Of a stretch of DNA of 64,000 bases, positions 7,849-14,853 are shown piece by piece (the stretch's first letter is position 1; every line of letters begins with the position of its first letter). The stretch comes from Nocardioides sp. LHD-245 (GTDB taxonomy: Bacteria > Actinomycetota > Actinomycetes > Propionibacteriales > Nocardioidaceae), in NCBI RefSeq assembly GCF_030929495.1, contig NZ_JAVFWN010000024.1, positions 1-64,000 of the forward strand. Direction: 5' to 3'. The position numbers were made by a program, and so were the translations under genes. The notes under the pieces were generated by a model, which made no database searches, was not told where the DNA came from, and worked only from the letters and a program-made list of their open reading frames with translations.

Positions 7849-9054
7849 TCACGCGGTCGCGGCCAGCGCGCGCTCGAGGTCGGCGATCTGGTCCTCGGAC
7901 GTCTCGATGCCGACGCTGAGCCGGACCAGGTCGGCCGGCACCTCGAGGTCGGTGCCCGCGACGCTGGCGTGAGTCATCCGGCCGGGGTGCTCGATGAGCG
8001 ACTCGACGCCGCCCAGCGACTCGCCGAGCGTGAAGACGGAGGTTGCCGCGCAGATCGCGAGCGCCTGCTCCTCGCCGCCCTTCACCCGGAAGGAGACCAT
8101 GCCGCCGTAGCGCCGCATCTGGCGCGAGGCGACCGCGTGTCCGGGGTGGTCGGCCAGGCCCGGGTAGATCACCTGGCTCACCGCCGGGTGACCGGCGAGG
8201 AAGTCGGCGACCTTCTCGGCGTTGTCGCTGTGTCGTTCCATGCGCAACGCGAGCGTCTTCAGCCCGCGCAGCACCAGCCACGCGTCGAACGGGCCGGCCA
8301 CCCCGCCGATGGAGTTCTGATGGAAACCGATCCGCTCGGCGAGCTCGGCATCGTCCACGACGAGCGCTCCCCCGACGACGTCGGAGTGGCCGCCGGCGTA
8401 CTTCGTGGTCGAGTGGACGACGAGGTCGGCGCCGAGGGCCAGCGGCTGCTGGAGGTACGACGACGCGAAGGTGTTGTCCACGACGAGCAGTGCGCCGGCG
8501 TCGTGCGCCACGGCGGCCAGCGCCTCGATGTCGCCGATCGACAACAGCGGGTTGGTGGGTGTCTCGACCCAGACCAGCCGGGTCGTGCCCGGACGGATCG
8601 CGGCGCGGACCGCGTCGACGTCGGTCACCGGCGCCGGGCTGTGCTCGACGCCCCAGGCGGTGGCCACCTTGTCGAAGAGGCGGAAGGTGCCGCCGTAGGC
8701 GTCGTTGGGCAGCACCACGTGGTCGCCGGGCTTGCACAGCGCGCGGATCAGCGTGTCCTCGGCGGCCAGGCCGGACGCGAAGGCGAACCCGTGCGCCGCG
8801 CCCTCCAACGCCGCCAGCGTCGACTCCAGGGCGGTCCGGGTCGGGTTGGCCGAGCGGCTGTACTCGTAGCCGCCCCGCAACCCGCCCACGCCGTCCTGGG
8901 CATAGGTCGAGGTCGCGTAGATGGGCGGGATCACCGCACCGGTGGTCGGGTCGGGCCGGTAGCCCGCGTGGATGGCCCGGGTCTCGAAGCCGGCCTCCGC
9001 CAGGTGCTCGTCGATGTGCCCGCTGATGTCACCGTTGATGTCGTTGGCGCTCAC
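7849..9054 (-). CDS. metB: cystathionine gamma-synthase
   Basis: This pyridoxal-phosphate enzyme joins an activated homoserine ester with cysteine to give cystathionine in methionine synthesis. The 401-residue product shows the family motifs: YEYSRSANPTR near residue 63, the phosphate-binding FASGLAAE, VVDNTFASSYLQQPLALGAD, and the Schiff-base lysine K218 in HSTTKYAGGHSD. Close relatives are cystathionine gamma-lyases, but the position next to greA matches M. tuberculosis metB (Rv1079), which favours synthase. It is 22 bases upstream of the permease gene and may be co-transcribed with it. Confidence 0.92.
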   Translation of the reverse strand: MSANDINGDISGHIDEHLAEAGFETRAIHAGYRPDPTTGAVIPPIYATSTYAQDGVGGLRGGYEYSRSANPTRTALESTLAALEGAAHGFAFASGLAAEDTLIRALCKPGDHVVLPNDAYGGTFRLFDKVATAWGVEHSPAPVTDVDAVRAAIRPGTTRLVWVETPTNPLLSIGDIEALAAVAHDAGALLVVDNTFASSYLQQPLALGADLVVHSTTKYAGGHSDVVGGALVVDDAELAERIGFHQNSIGGVAGPFDAWLVLRGLKTLALRMERHSDNAEKVADFLAGHPAVSQVIYPGLADHPGHAVASRQMRRYGGMVSFRVKGGEEQALAICAATSVFTLGESLGGVESLIEHPGRMTHASVAGTDLEVPADLVRLSVGIETSEDQIADLERALAATA

Positions 9055-9063
9055 CGTTCGAGC

Positions 9064-9462
9064 CTACTCAGGTGAACGGCCGAAGGTTGCGGGCGCGGTG
9101 CCGGCATCGATCCGGTCGGCGATCTCCGCCACATCGTCGAGCACACCGGAGGCGATGTCGATCACGAGGTCGTAGGCCGCGTCATCGCTCAGGGTGATCC
9201 GTTCTCCGCTCAGAGCCAGGAAGGCGAAGAGCGAGGCGAAGGCCAGCCGCTTGTTGCCGTCGACGAGCGCGTGGTTGCGCGCCACGGAGTGGACCAGCGC
9301 GGCCGCCTTGTCGTGCGTACGCGGATAGGCCTCATCGCCGAAGACAGTCGTGGCGGGCCGGGCCACCGCAGCCTCCAGGAGTCCGATGTCTCGGATCTCG
9401 ACGGCGCCAATCGCTCGACGAGCGATGTGGAGGACATCGTCGAGATCGAGGTAGCGGACCAC
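9064..9462 (-). CDS. doc: Doc-type (Fic fold) toxin
   Basis: The 132-residue protein has the death-on-curing length and the Doc version of the Fic motif, HALVDGNKRLAF at residues 64-75. The lysine in GNKR, instead of the glycine of true Fic AMP-transferases, marks Doc enzymes, which phosphorylate elongation factor Tu and stop translation. The N-terminal YLDLDDVLHIARRAIG and the glutamate-containing VFGDEAYPRTHDKAAAL are also typical. GTG at 9462 shares one base with the stop codon of the antitoxin gene. The motif is intact, so the toxin is probably active. Confidence 0.9.
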   Translation of the reverse strand: MVRYLDLDDVLHIARRAIGAVEIRDIGLLEAAVARPATTVFGDEAYPRTHDKAAALVHSVARNHALVDGNKRLAFASLFAFLALSGERITLSDDAAYDLVIDIASGVLDDVAEIADRIDAGTAPATFGRSPE

Positions 9463-9674
9463 TACTGCCCGAGCCGGTCGAGGACGGCGGCCCAGCGCGG
9501 GAGCTCGCTGTCCAGCACCGCGTCGAGGTCATGCCTCTTCTTCGTCTTCGCGGCCTCTGCGAGCACAAGTCGACGAACGACCTCCTGCTTCGACAGCCCG
9601 AACTCCTCGGCCAGCGTCGCCAGAGCGGCGTCGAGCTCGGCGTCGGTCCGCAGGGTGAAGGCCACGACACTCAT
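9462..9674 (-). CDS. antitoxin of the Doc toxin (ribbon-helix-helix type)
   Basis: This 70-residue protein precedes doc and shares one base with it. The start, VAFTLRTDAELDAALATLAE followed by FGLSKQEVVRRLV, is the beta-strand-helix-helix pattern of CopG/ribbon-helix-helix DNA-binding proteins. The C-terminal 25 residues (DLDAVLDSELPRWAAVLDRL) would be the toxin-binding segment. The classical Doc partner is Phd, which has another fold, so this is a mixed pair. It probably represses its own promoter upstream of 9674. Confidence 0.82.
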   Translation of the reverse strand: MSVVAFTLRTDAELDAALATLAEEFGLSKQEVVRRLVLAEAAKTKKRHDLDAVLDSELPRWAAVLDRLGQ

Positions 9675-9767
9675 GATAGTCCTCTCGGTATCGGTGCGAT
9701 ACCACCATCGTGCGCATACCGGGCTGCGGTGTCGAACGGCTTTCCACAGCGTCCGTCGTGACCCAGG

Positions 9768-9781
9768 CGAGCGGACGCTCG
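9768..9781. promoter_or_regulatory. short palindrome before the DUF5995 gene
   Basis: CGAGCGGACGCTCG has perfect 6-base arms and lies 10 bases before the GTG at 9792. With one flanking base each side it resembles the GCGAGC-N4-GCTCGC sites at 2388 and 3617 (12 of 16 positions agree with the latter), so it may be a weaker target of the same TetR protein. Confidence 0.3.
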
Positions 9782-9791
9782 TTTCTCACCT

Positions 9792-10724
9792 GTGACCGCC
9801 CTCACCCGGCTCCTGGCCGCCGTCGTCCTGCCCTGCCTGCTCGCGCTCGGCGCACTGGTCGCGCCACCCGCCTCCGCGGCCGGGTACGACGACGATCCGG
9901 ATCCCCTGCGCGGCCTGCTCCTCCCCCCGCTCGATGCCGTGGTCGCCCTGCTGGCGCCGATCCCGGTGCCGGCGACGCCGTACACCGGCGACGTGTGCCT
10001 CGACGGCGCGGACGCCTGCATCGACGACGTGGTCGCGCGGATGCAGACCCGGCTCGCCGGGCTGGCCGGCAGCTGCTCGCACAGCGCGGTCTTCTCCCTG
10101 GCCTACCTCCGGGTGACCGAGAACGTCCGCGACGCGGTGCGCAGCGACTACTTCGACGACCGGGCCTGGCTGAACCGGGTCGACGCGGTGTTCGCCGAGA
10201 TGTACTTCGACACCACCGGCCGCTGGGAGGCCGGTCAGCGCGCCGGCATCCCCACGGCGTGGCGGATCGCGCTGCAGGCCGAGGACGACCGGGCGATGAG
10301 CGGCCTGGGCAACTTCCTGCTGGCCATGAACGCCCACATCAACAGTGACTTCCCGCGCGTGCTGGCGACCGTCGGCCTCACCGGTCCGGACGGCAGCCAC
10401 AAGGCGGACCACAACCGCTACAACAACCGCCTCGACGGCCTCTACGCCCCCGTGTTCGCGGAAGAGGCGGCCCGCTTCGACCCGACCTTCGACGACATCG
10501 ACGCGGGCACGGCCGAGGAGGCGGTCGCCGGCGTGATCATGCGCGGCTGGCGGGAGATGGTCTGGCGCCACGCCGAGGCGCTCGTGCTCGCGAGGAAGCC
10601 CGCCGCCCGGCGGCTCGTGGAGAAGGAGATCGAGCTCTACTCGGCGCTCCAGGCCCAGCTGATCCGCGCGGTGTTCCAGGCGAGGCCGGCCGAGCGCGAC
10701 GCCTGGTGCGCCGACCACGGCTGA
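9792..10724 (+). CDS. secreted DUF5995 family protein
   Basis: The 310-residue product begins with a signal peptide (MTALTRLLAAVVLPCLLALG, likely cut after PPASA near residue 29). The mature part matches DUF5995 as I know it from actinobacteria: a helical domain with YLRVTENVRDAV, a WRIALQAEDDRAMSGLGNFL segment and the motif AMNAHINSDFP, whose His, Asn and Asp may bind a metal. A second conserved block is KADHNRYNNRLDG. Catalytic activity has not been shown for the family. The gene converges on the thioesterase gene with six bases between. Confidence 0.78.
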   Translation: MTALTRLLAAVVLPCLLALGALVAPPASAAGYDDDPDPLRGLLLPPLDAVVALLAPIPVPATPYTGDVCLDGADACIDDVVARMQTRLAGLAGSCSHSAVFSLAYLRVTENVRDAVRSDYFDDRAWLNRVDAVFAEMYFDTTGRWEAGQRAGIPTAWRIALQAEDDRAMSGLGNFLLAMNAHINSDFPRVLATVGLTGPDGSHKADHNRYNNRLDGLYAPVFAEEAARFDPTFDDIDAGTAEEAVAGVIMRGWREMVWRHAEALVLARKPAARRLVEKEIELYSALQAQLIRAVFQARPAERDAWCADHG

Positions 10725-10730
10725 GTCCGG

Positions 10731-11255
10731 TCAGGCCGGGACGCCGCGCGGGCGCCACAGCACGGATCCGGCCGACGGGTCCCAGCTCAGCGCCGGCTGC
10801 GCACCCGCCGTGGCGTCGATCCGACCCGCGACATCGGGCGGGAACGCCGCCGTCGCGCGGTCGTCCAGTCCCACGTGCACGAAGACCACCTCGAGGGTGC
10901 AGGCGAGCCGGTCCCTGGTCTCGTTGACGAGATAGGAGCGGGCGTGGACCGCCCGCGCGCTGCGCGCCAGCAGCCGGGGACGCACGGAGATCCGGTCGTC
11001 CAACGCGACCTCCGCGTGGTAGGCCAGGTGATGGGCCTGGGTGAAGAGCGAGTGCCGCCGCTCGACGCGATAGCGCTGGTCGAGACCGATGTCCTCGTAC
11101 CAGTAGCCCACCGTCGTCACCGCGAGGGTGAAGTAGTGCTGGACGTTGAGGTGTCCGTTGACGTCCACCCAGTGACTGCGCACCCGGCGCTCCTCGTGCG
11201 CCGGGATCTCTCGCACCATCGCCGCCGTCGGCGTCCCCTGGCTACTTGACGTCAC
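10731..11255 (-). CDS. acyl-CoA thioesterase, hotdog fold
   Basis: The 174-residue protein has the 4-hydroxybenzoyl-CoA thioesterase pattern. RSHWVDVNGHLNVQHYFTLA at residues 26-45 carries the catalytic-type Asp and the HLN turn, and the strand SARAVHARSYLVNE follows. Such enzymes release free acids from CoA esters. GTG at 11255 follows AGGAGG by nine bases. The gene is divergent from a P450-ferredoxin pair across 62 bases that contain a strong palindrome, so I infer joint control and a role in processing the same substrate. Confidence 0.8.
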   Translation of the reverse strand: MTSSSQGTPTAAMVREIPAHEERRVRSHWVDVNGHLNVQHYFTLAVTTVGYWYEDIGLDQRYRVERRHSLFTQAHHLAYHAEVALDDRISVRPRLLARSARAVHARSYLVNETRDRLACTLEVVFVHVGLDDRATAAFPPDVAGRIDATAGAQPALSWDPSAGSVLWRPRGVPA

Positions 11256-11285
11256 GCGATCGGACCTCCTAGATTCAACGGTACT

Positions 11286-11299
11286 GTACGGTACCGTAC
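11286..11299. promoter_or_regulatory. perfect palindrome in the thioesterase / P450 divergent promoter
   Basis: GTACGGTACCGTAC is a perfect 14-bp inverted repeat. It is preceded by a partial copy (GGTACT from 11280), so the whole stretch 11278-11300 is a run of GGTAC half-sites. It lies 18 bases before the P450 start and about 30 bases from the thioesterase start, where a repressor would block both. The most likely binder is the TetR protein at 12752 or the one at 13412; no copy is seen before either gene. Confidence 0.55.
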
Positions 11300-11317
11300 C
11301 CTAGTTCAGGAGGTCCT

Positions 11318-12538
11318 GTGACCGTCGACGACGTCATCCCAGCGTGGCCCTTCGACCGTGCCACCGCACTCACCCCGCCCGGCGAGTACGCCGCGCTGCG
11401 CCGCGACGGCTGTCCGATGGCCCGGGTCGCGCTATGGAGCGGCGAGACCGCCTGGCTGGCGACCAGCCACGCCGACGTCCTCGGCGTGCTCGGCGACCCG
11501 CGGTTCAGCTCCGACCCGCACCGGCCCGGCGTGATGCCCTCGCCGAGCGCGGCCGCCCTGCAGTTCTGGAAGGTCAAGGGCACCTTCGACAAGACCGACC
11601 CGCCCGAGCACGACCGCGAGCGCCGGATGGTGCAGACCGAGTTCCTGGTCAAGCGGGTCCGCGGCCACCGCCCGTTCCTCGAGCGCACCACCGACGCCCT
11701 CCTGGACACCCTCGCCGCAGCCCCGCAGCCGGTCGACCTCGTGACCATGCTCGGCGACGTCGTACCCGCGTTGATGACCTGCGAGCTGATGGGACTGCCC
11801 GCCGACGACGGCGCCCTCCTCCGTGCGCACCTCGCCACCTTCATGAGCCAGGCCAGCACGCCGGAGCAGTCCGCGGCCGCGATGACGGCCCTCCTCGACT
11901 ACTTCGACGCGGTGATCGCCGACCGGGAGCGGGAGGAGCGCGACGACCTCGCCTCGCGCCTGGTGCAGGGGCAGCTGCTTCCCGGGCACCTGAGCCGCGA
12001 GGGCACCCGGCGGATGCTGCTCGACCTGCTGATCGGCGGCCTGGACACGACGAGCTCGATGATCGCGCTCGGCACCGTACTGCTCCTGGAGAATCCCGAG
12101 CAGGTCGCCCTGCTCGCCGACGACCCCGGCCTGTGGCCGCAGGCGGTCGAGGAGCTGCTGCGCTATCTCACCATCGCGCAGTTCATCGGCTCCCGCACCG
12201 CACTCGACGACGTGAGCGTCAACGAGACGGCCATGAGCGCCGGCGACGGCGTGTTCGCCTCTCTGCTCGCGGCGAACTGGGACCCCGCCGTCTTCCCGGA
12301 CCCGGAGGTCCTCGACGTCACCCGGCCGCCCGGCCGGCACGTCGCCTTCGGGTACGGCGTCCACCAGTGCCTGGGCCAGGCGCTGGCCCGCCTGGAGCTG
12401 GAGGTCGTGCTCGGCCGGCTCTTCGCGCGATTCCCCGCCATGCGGCTGGTCACCCGGCCCGCGGACCTCCGGTTCAACCGCACCACCATCCACACCGCGC
12501 TCGAGGTGCTGGTCGACGTCCACGGGGAGCAGCGATGA
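11318..12538 (+). CDS. cytochrome P450
   Basis: This 406-residue soluble bacterial P450 has the complete set of motifs: the I-helix GGLDTTSS (residues 240-247, oxygen-activating acid-alcohol pair D243/T244), the K-helix ExxR (E279-R282), and the haem loop FGYGVHQCLGQALAR with the axial cysteine C351. GTG at 11318 follows AGGAGG by four bases. The stop overlaps the ferredoxin start by ATGA, so its electron donor is made together with it. The substrate is unknown; the context (thioesterase, acyl-CoA ligase, ABC importer) suggests a hydrophobic acid or ring compound. Confidence 0.95.
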   Translation: MTVDDVIPAWPFDRATALTPPGEYAALRRDGCPMARVALWSGETAWLATSHADVLGVLGDPRFSSDPHRPGVMPSPSAAALQFWKVKGTFDKTDPPEHDRERRMVQTEFLVKRVRGHRPFLERTTDALLDTLAAAPQPVDLVTMLGDVVPALMTCELMGLPADDGALLRAHLATFMSQASTPEQSAAAMTALLDYFDAVIADREREERDDLASRLVQGQLLPGHLSREGTRRMLLDLLIGGLDTTSSMIALGTVLLLENPEQVALLADDPGLWPQAVEELLRYLTIAQFIGSRTALDDVSVNETAMSAGDGVFASLLAANWDPAVFPDPEVLDVTRPPGRHVAFGYGVHQCLGQALARLELEVVLGRLFARFPAMRLVTRPADLRFNRTTIHTALEVLVDVHGEQR

Positions 12539-12729
12539 GGATCGCCGTCGAGGCCGCGAGCTGCATCGCGGCCGGGGTGTGCGTGGGCATGGCACCCGAC
12601 CACTTCGACCAGGACGACGAGGACGGCACCGTCCTGCTCCTCGATCCGGACCCGGCGCCGGAGGCCGAGACGGCCGTCCGCACCGCCGCCGCGGCCTGCC
12701 CGGTGCGGGCGATCCTGCTGACCGACTGA
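12535..12729 (+). CDS. [3Fe-4S] ferredoxin of the P450
   Basis: The 64-residue protein has the three-cysteine pattern of actinobacterial P450 ferredoxins: C10-x5-C16 and C55-P. Residue 13, where a fourth cysteine would give a 4Fe-4S cluster, is alanine. The length and the acidic middle (FDQDDEDGTV) are typical. It is translationally coupled to the P450 gene by ATGA and should pass electrons from a reductase, not encoded nearby, to that enzyme. Confidence 0.92.
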   Translation: MRIAVEAASCIAAGVCVGMAPDHFDQDDEDGTVLLLDPDPAPEAETAVRTAAAACPVRAILLTD

Positions 12730-12751
12730 GCCCTCCCAGGGACCGGACCGC

Positions 12752-13357
12752 TCAGCCGGAGCGCCGCACCGCGCGGACCATCGCCAGGACCGTCTCCACC
12801 AGCGCCTCGTCCGGTACGCCGTCCTCGGCCACCGCCCGGAACATCACCGGCGCCGACATCACCGTGCGCAGGTCGTCGATGTCGAGGTCCGCGGGGAACT
12901 CCCCGCGGGCCACGGCACGCTCGAACACCGCGCGGCTGCTCTGCGACTGGGCGGCGACCCAGGACCGGAAGAAGGCCTGGACGTGGTCGTCGCTGACCGA
13001 AGCGCCGATCAGGCTGGCGACCAGCCGGGCCGACCCGGGCTCGGCGTACTGCCGGACGCGCTCGGTCAGGAACCAGCGCAGCTCGGCGACGACGTCACCG
13101 AGGTCGGGCACCGTCACCTCGGGGAAGGCATGCGCGGCAGCCTCGGCGACCAGCTTGCTCATCGAGGGCCAGCGCCGGTAGATCGTCGCCTTGCTGACCG
13201 ACGCGGCCGCGGCGACCGAGCCCGTGGTGACCGCGCTGATCCCTCCCTCGCGCATCAGCGCGACGACGGCCTCGAGGATCTTGAGGGTCAGCGGGTCCGC
13301 TGCCTGGTCGGCCCGCTCCACCGTCACGCCGCGCTCGTCTCCGCCGTCCGTCCCCAT
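12752..13357 (-). CDS. TetR/AcrR family transcriptional regulator
   Basis: The 201-residue protein has the TetR helix-turn-helix at about residues 40-65 (TTGSVAAAASVSKATIYRRW, with PSMSKLV after it). The remainder is a helical effector domain of the TetR_C family with an RWFL/QYAEPGSARLVASLIG middle. It converges on the ferredoxin gene with 22 bases between. It is the nearest regulator to the P450-thioesterase promoter and is a candidate binder of the GTACGGTACCGTAC site, but its own upstream region lacks that sequence. Confidence 0.88.
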   Translation of the reverse strand: MGTDGGDERGVTVERADQAADPLTLKILEAVVALMREGGISAVTTGSVAAAASVSKATIYRRWPSMSKLVAEAAAHAFPEVTVPDLGDVVAELRWFLTERVRQYAEPGSARLVASLIGASVSDDHVQAFFRSWVAAQSQSSRAVFERAVARGEFPADLDIDDLRTVMSAPVMFRAVAEDGVPDEALVETVLAMVRAVRRSG

Positions 13358-13411
13358 GGGGCTGTCCCGGTCATCGTAGGGCGACCCCCGGACGCACGCA
13401 GCGGGTCCCGC

Positions 13412-14125
13412 TCAGCGCTCCACGTTCTTGAGGACCCCCGAGACCCACATGGCCGTGATCTGCTCGGCGACGAGCGCCGGGTCGCTCACCTCGTGGGCGC
13501 CGTGGACGTACGTCAGGTTGGCGTACTGCTCGATCATCCCGCCCAGCAGCGGCGCGATCAGCTCGATCTGGACACCCTCGCGGAGCAGGCCGAGGTCCTG
13601 GCAGCGCTTCAGCAGGCGGGCCATCCGCGCGTACACCTCCGCGGCGGAGCTCAGCCACAGCCTGCGCACCTCGTCGACCACCTGGCTGGCCTGGATGAGC
13701 AGTGTCATCAGATCGACGTGCTCGCGGTAGAACTCCAGGTAGCGCTCGTAGCTGGCCTGGATCGAGGCGAGCGGCCGGTCCGGGTTGAACGGCACCCGGA
13801 TGTAGTCGCGGTACTGCCGCAGGAAGTCGTCGAGGATCACCAGCATCAGGTGCTCCTTGTCGGTGAAGTACCGATAGAACGCGCCGTTCGACAGGCCCGC
13901 CTCCGCGGCGATGTCCGCGACCCGCGCATGCACGTAGCCGTCACGCTGGAACACCACCCGCCCGGCCTCCTTGAGCTGGACCAGCGTGGCCCGGCCCTTC
14001 GCCGTGCGCGGCCGCGGCACCGCGTCCGCGGCGATCAGCGAGGTCTCCGTGCCACCGTGCTCGACCGCGTCACGCACGGCGTCCTTCGGCAGCCAGGTCG
14101 CCGCGGGCTCCTCGGCCTCGCTCAC
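13412..14125 (-). CDS. TetR family regulator at the end of the ABC importer operon
   Basis: This 237-residue TetR protein has an N-terminal extension of about 40 residues before the helix-turn-helix (ARVADIAAEAGLSNGAFYRY, then FTDKEHLML). The C-terminal helical domain is long, as in regulators of fatty-acid and steroid genes. GTG at 14125 overlaps the livF stop (GTGA), so it is the last gene of the transporter operon. It probably senses the transported compound or a CoA ester of it. Its likely targets are the palindromes in the 18.9 kb divergent promoter. Confidence 0.88.
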   Translation of the reverse strand: MSEAEEPAATWLPKDAVRDAVEHGGTETSLIAADAVPRPRTAKGRATLVQLKEAGRVVFQRDGYVHARVADIAAEAGLSNGAFYRYFTDKEHLMLVILDDFLRQYRDYIRVPFNPDRPLASIQASYERYLEFYREHVDLMTLLIQASQVVDEVRRLWLSSAAEVYARMARLLKRCQDLGLLREGVQIELIAPLLGGMIEQYANLTYVHGAHEVSDPALVAEQITAMWVSGVLKNVER

Positions 14126-14853
14126 GAGGCCGACTCCTCGATCCCCGTCACGCCCAGGTAGGCCTCGCGGACCACCGGCGACGCGCGGAGCTCGGCGGCG
14201 CTGCCGGTCGCGACGATCCGTCCGTGCGACATCACCACCCCCCGGTCGGCGACCCCGAGCGCCCCGTCGACGACCTGCTCGACGAGCAGCACTGCGCTCC
14301 CGGTCTCGCGCGCCATGAAGGTGACCATAGCGAAGACCTCGTCCACCAGGATCGGGCTCAGCCCGAGCGACGGCTCGTCGAGGAGCAGCACCCGCGGTCG
14401 CCCGGCCGCGGCCCGGGCGAGGGCGACCATCTGCTGCTCACCGCCGGAGAGCAGTCCGGCCTGCCGCTGCCACAGGGTCCGCACCTTCGGGAAGGCGTCG
14501 AGGAGGTGCTCGACCGGGTCCGCGTCGCCGCGGCGCCCACGCGCCGCGAGACGACCGAGCTCGACGTTCTGCGCCACCGTGAGCCCGCCGAAGAGCCGCC
14601 TTCCCTCGGGGACCAGGATCACGCCCCGGCCGGCCCGTTGGTGGGACCGCCTCCGGGTCAGGTCCGCGCCGTCCAGCCGGATCGAGCCCGCCTTGGCCGG
14701 GAGCAGGCCGCTGACCGTCCGGGCGAGCGTCGTCTTCCCGGCGCCGTTGGCCCCGAGCACCGTGACGACCTCGCCTGGCGTGATCGTCAGGTCGATGTCG
14801 CGCAGGACGGGCACCGCGCCGTACCCGGACGACACCCCGGTGAGCTCAAGCAT
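14122..14853 (-). CDS. livF: branched-chain-type ABC importer, ATP-binding protein LivF
   Basis: The 243-residue ATPase has Walker A GANGAGKTT (residues 33-41), the LivF-type PEGRRLFGGLTV segment, the signature LSGGEQQM and Walker B VLLLDEPSLGLSP. It energises uptake with LivG through the permease LivHM. The operon neighbours and HAAT-family features are clear, but such importers also carry aromatic acids, short fatty acids and urea, and here the catabolic context makes an amino acid substrate doubtful. It overlaps the LivM-LivG gene by eight bases. Confidence 0.93.
   Translation of the reverse strand: MLELTGVSSGYGAVPVLRDIDLTITPGEVVTVLGANGAGKTTLARTVSGLLPAKAGSIRLDGADLTRRRSHQRAGRGVILVPEGRRLFGGLTVAQNVELGRLAARGRRGDADPVEHLLDAFPKVRTLWQRQAGLLSGGEQQMVALARAAAGRPRVLLLDEPSLGLSPILVDEVFAMVTFMARETGSAVLLVEQVVDGALGVADRGVVMSHGRIVATGSAAELRASPVVREAYLGVTGIEESAS

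Noticed and set aside
6577-9075. 832-residue + strand frame opposite the permease and metB
   Set aside because: Low-complexity His/Arg/Asp composition and complete overlap with two well-supported genes on the other strand.
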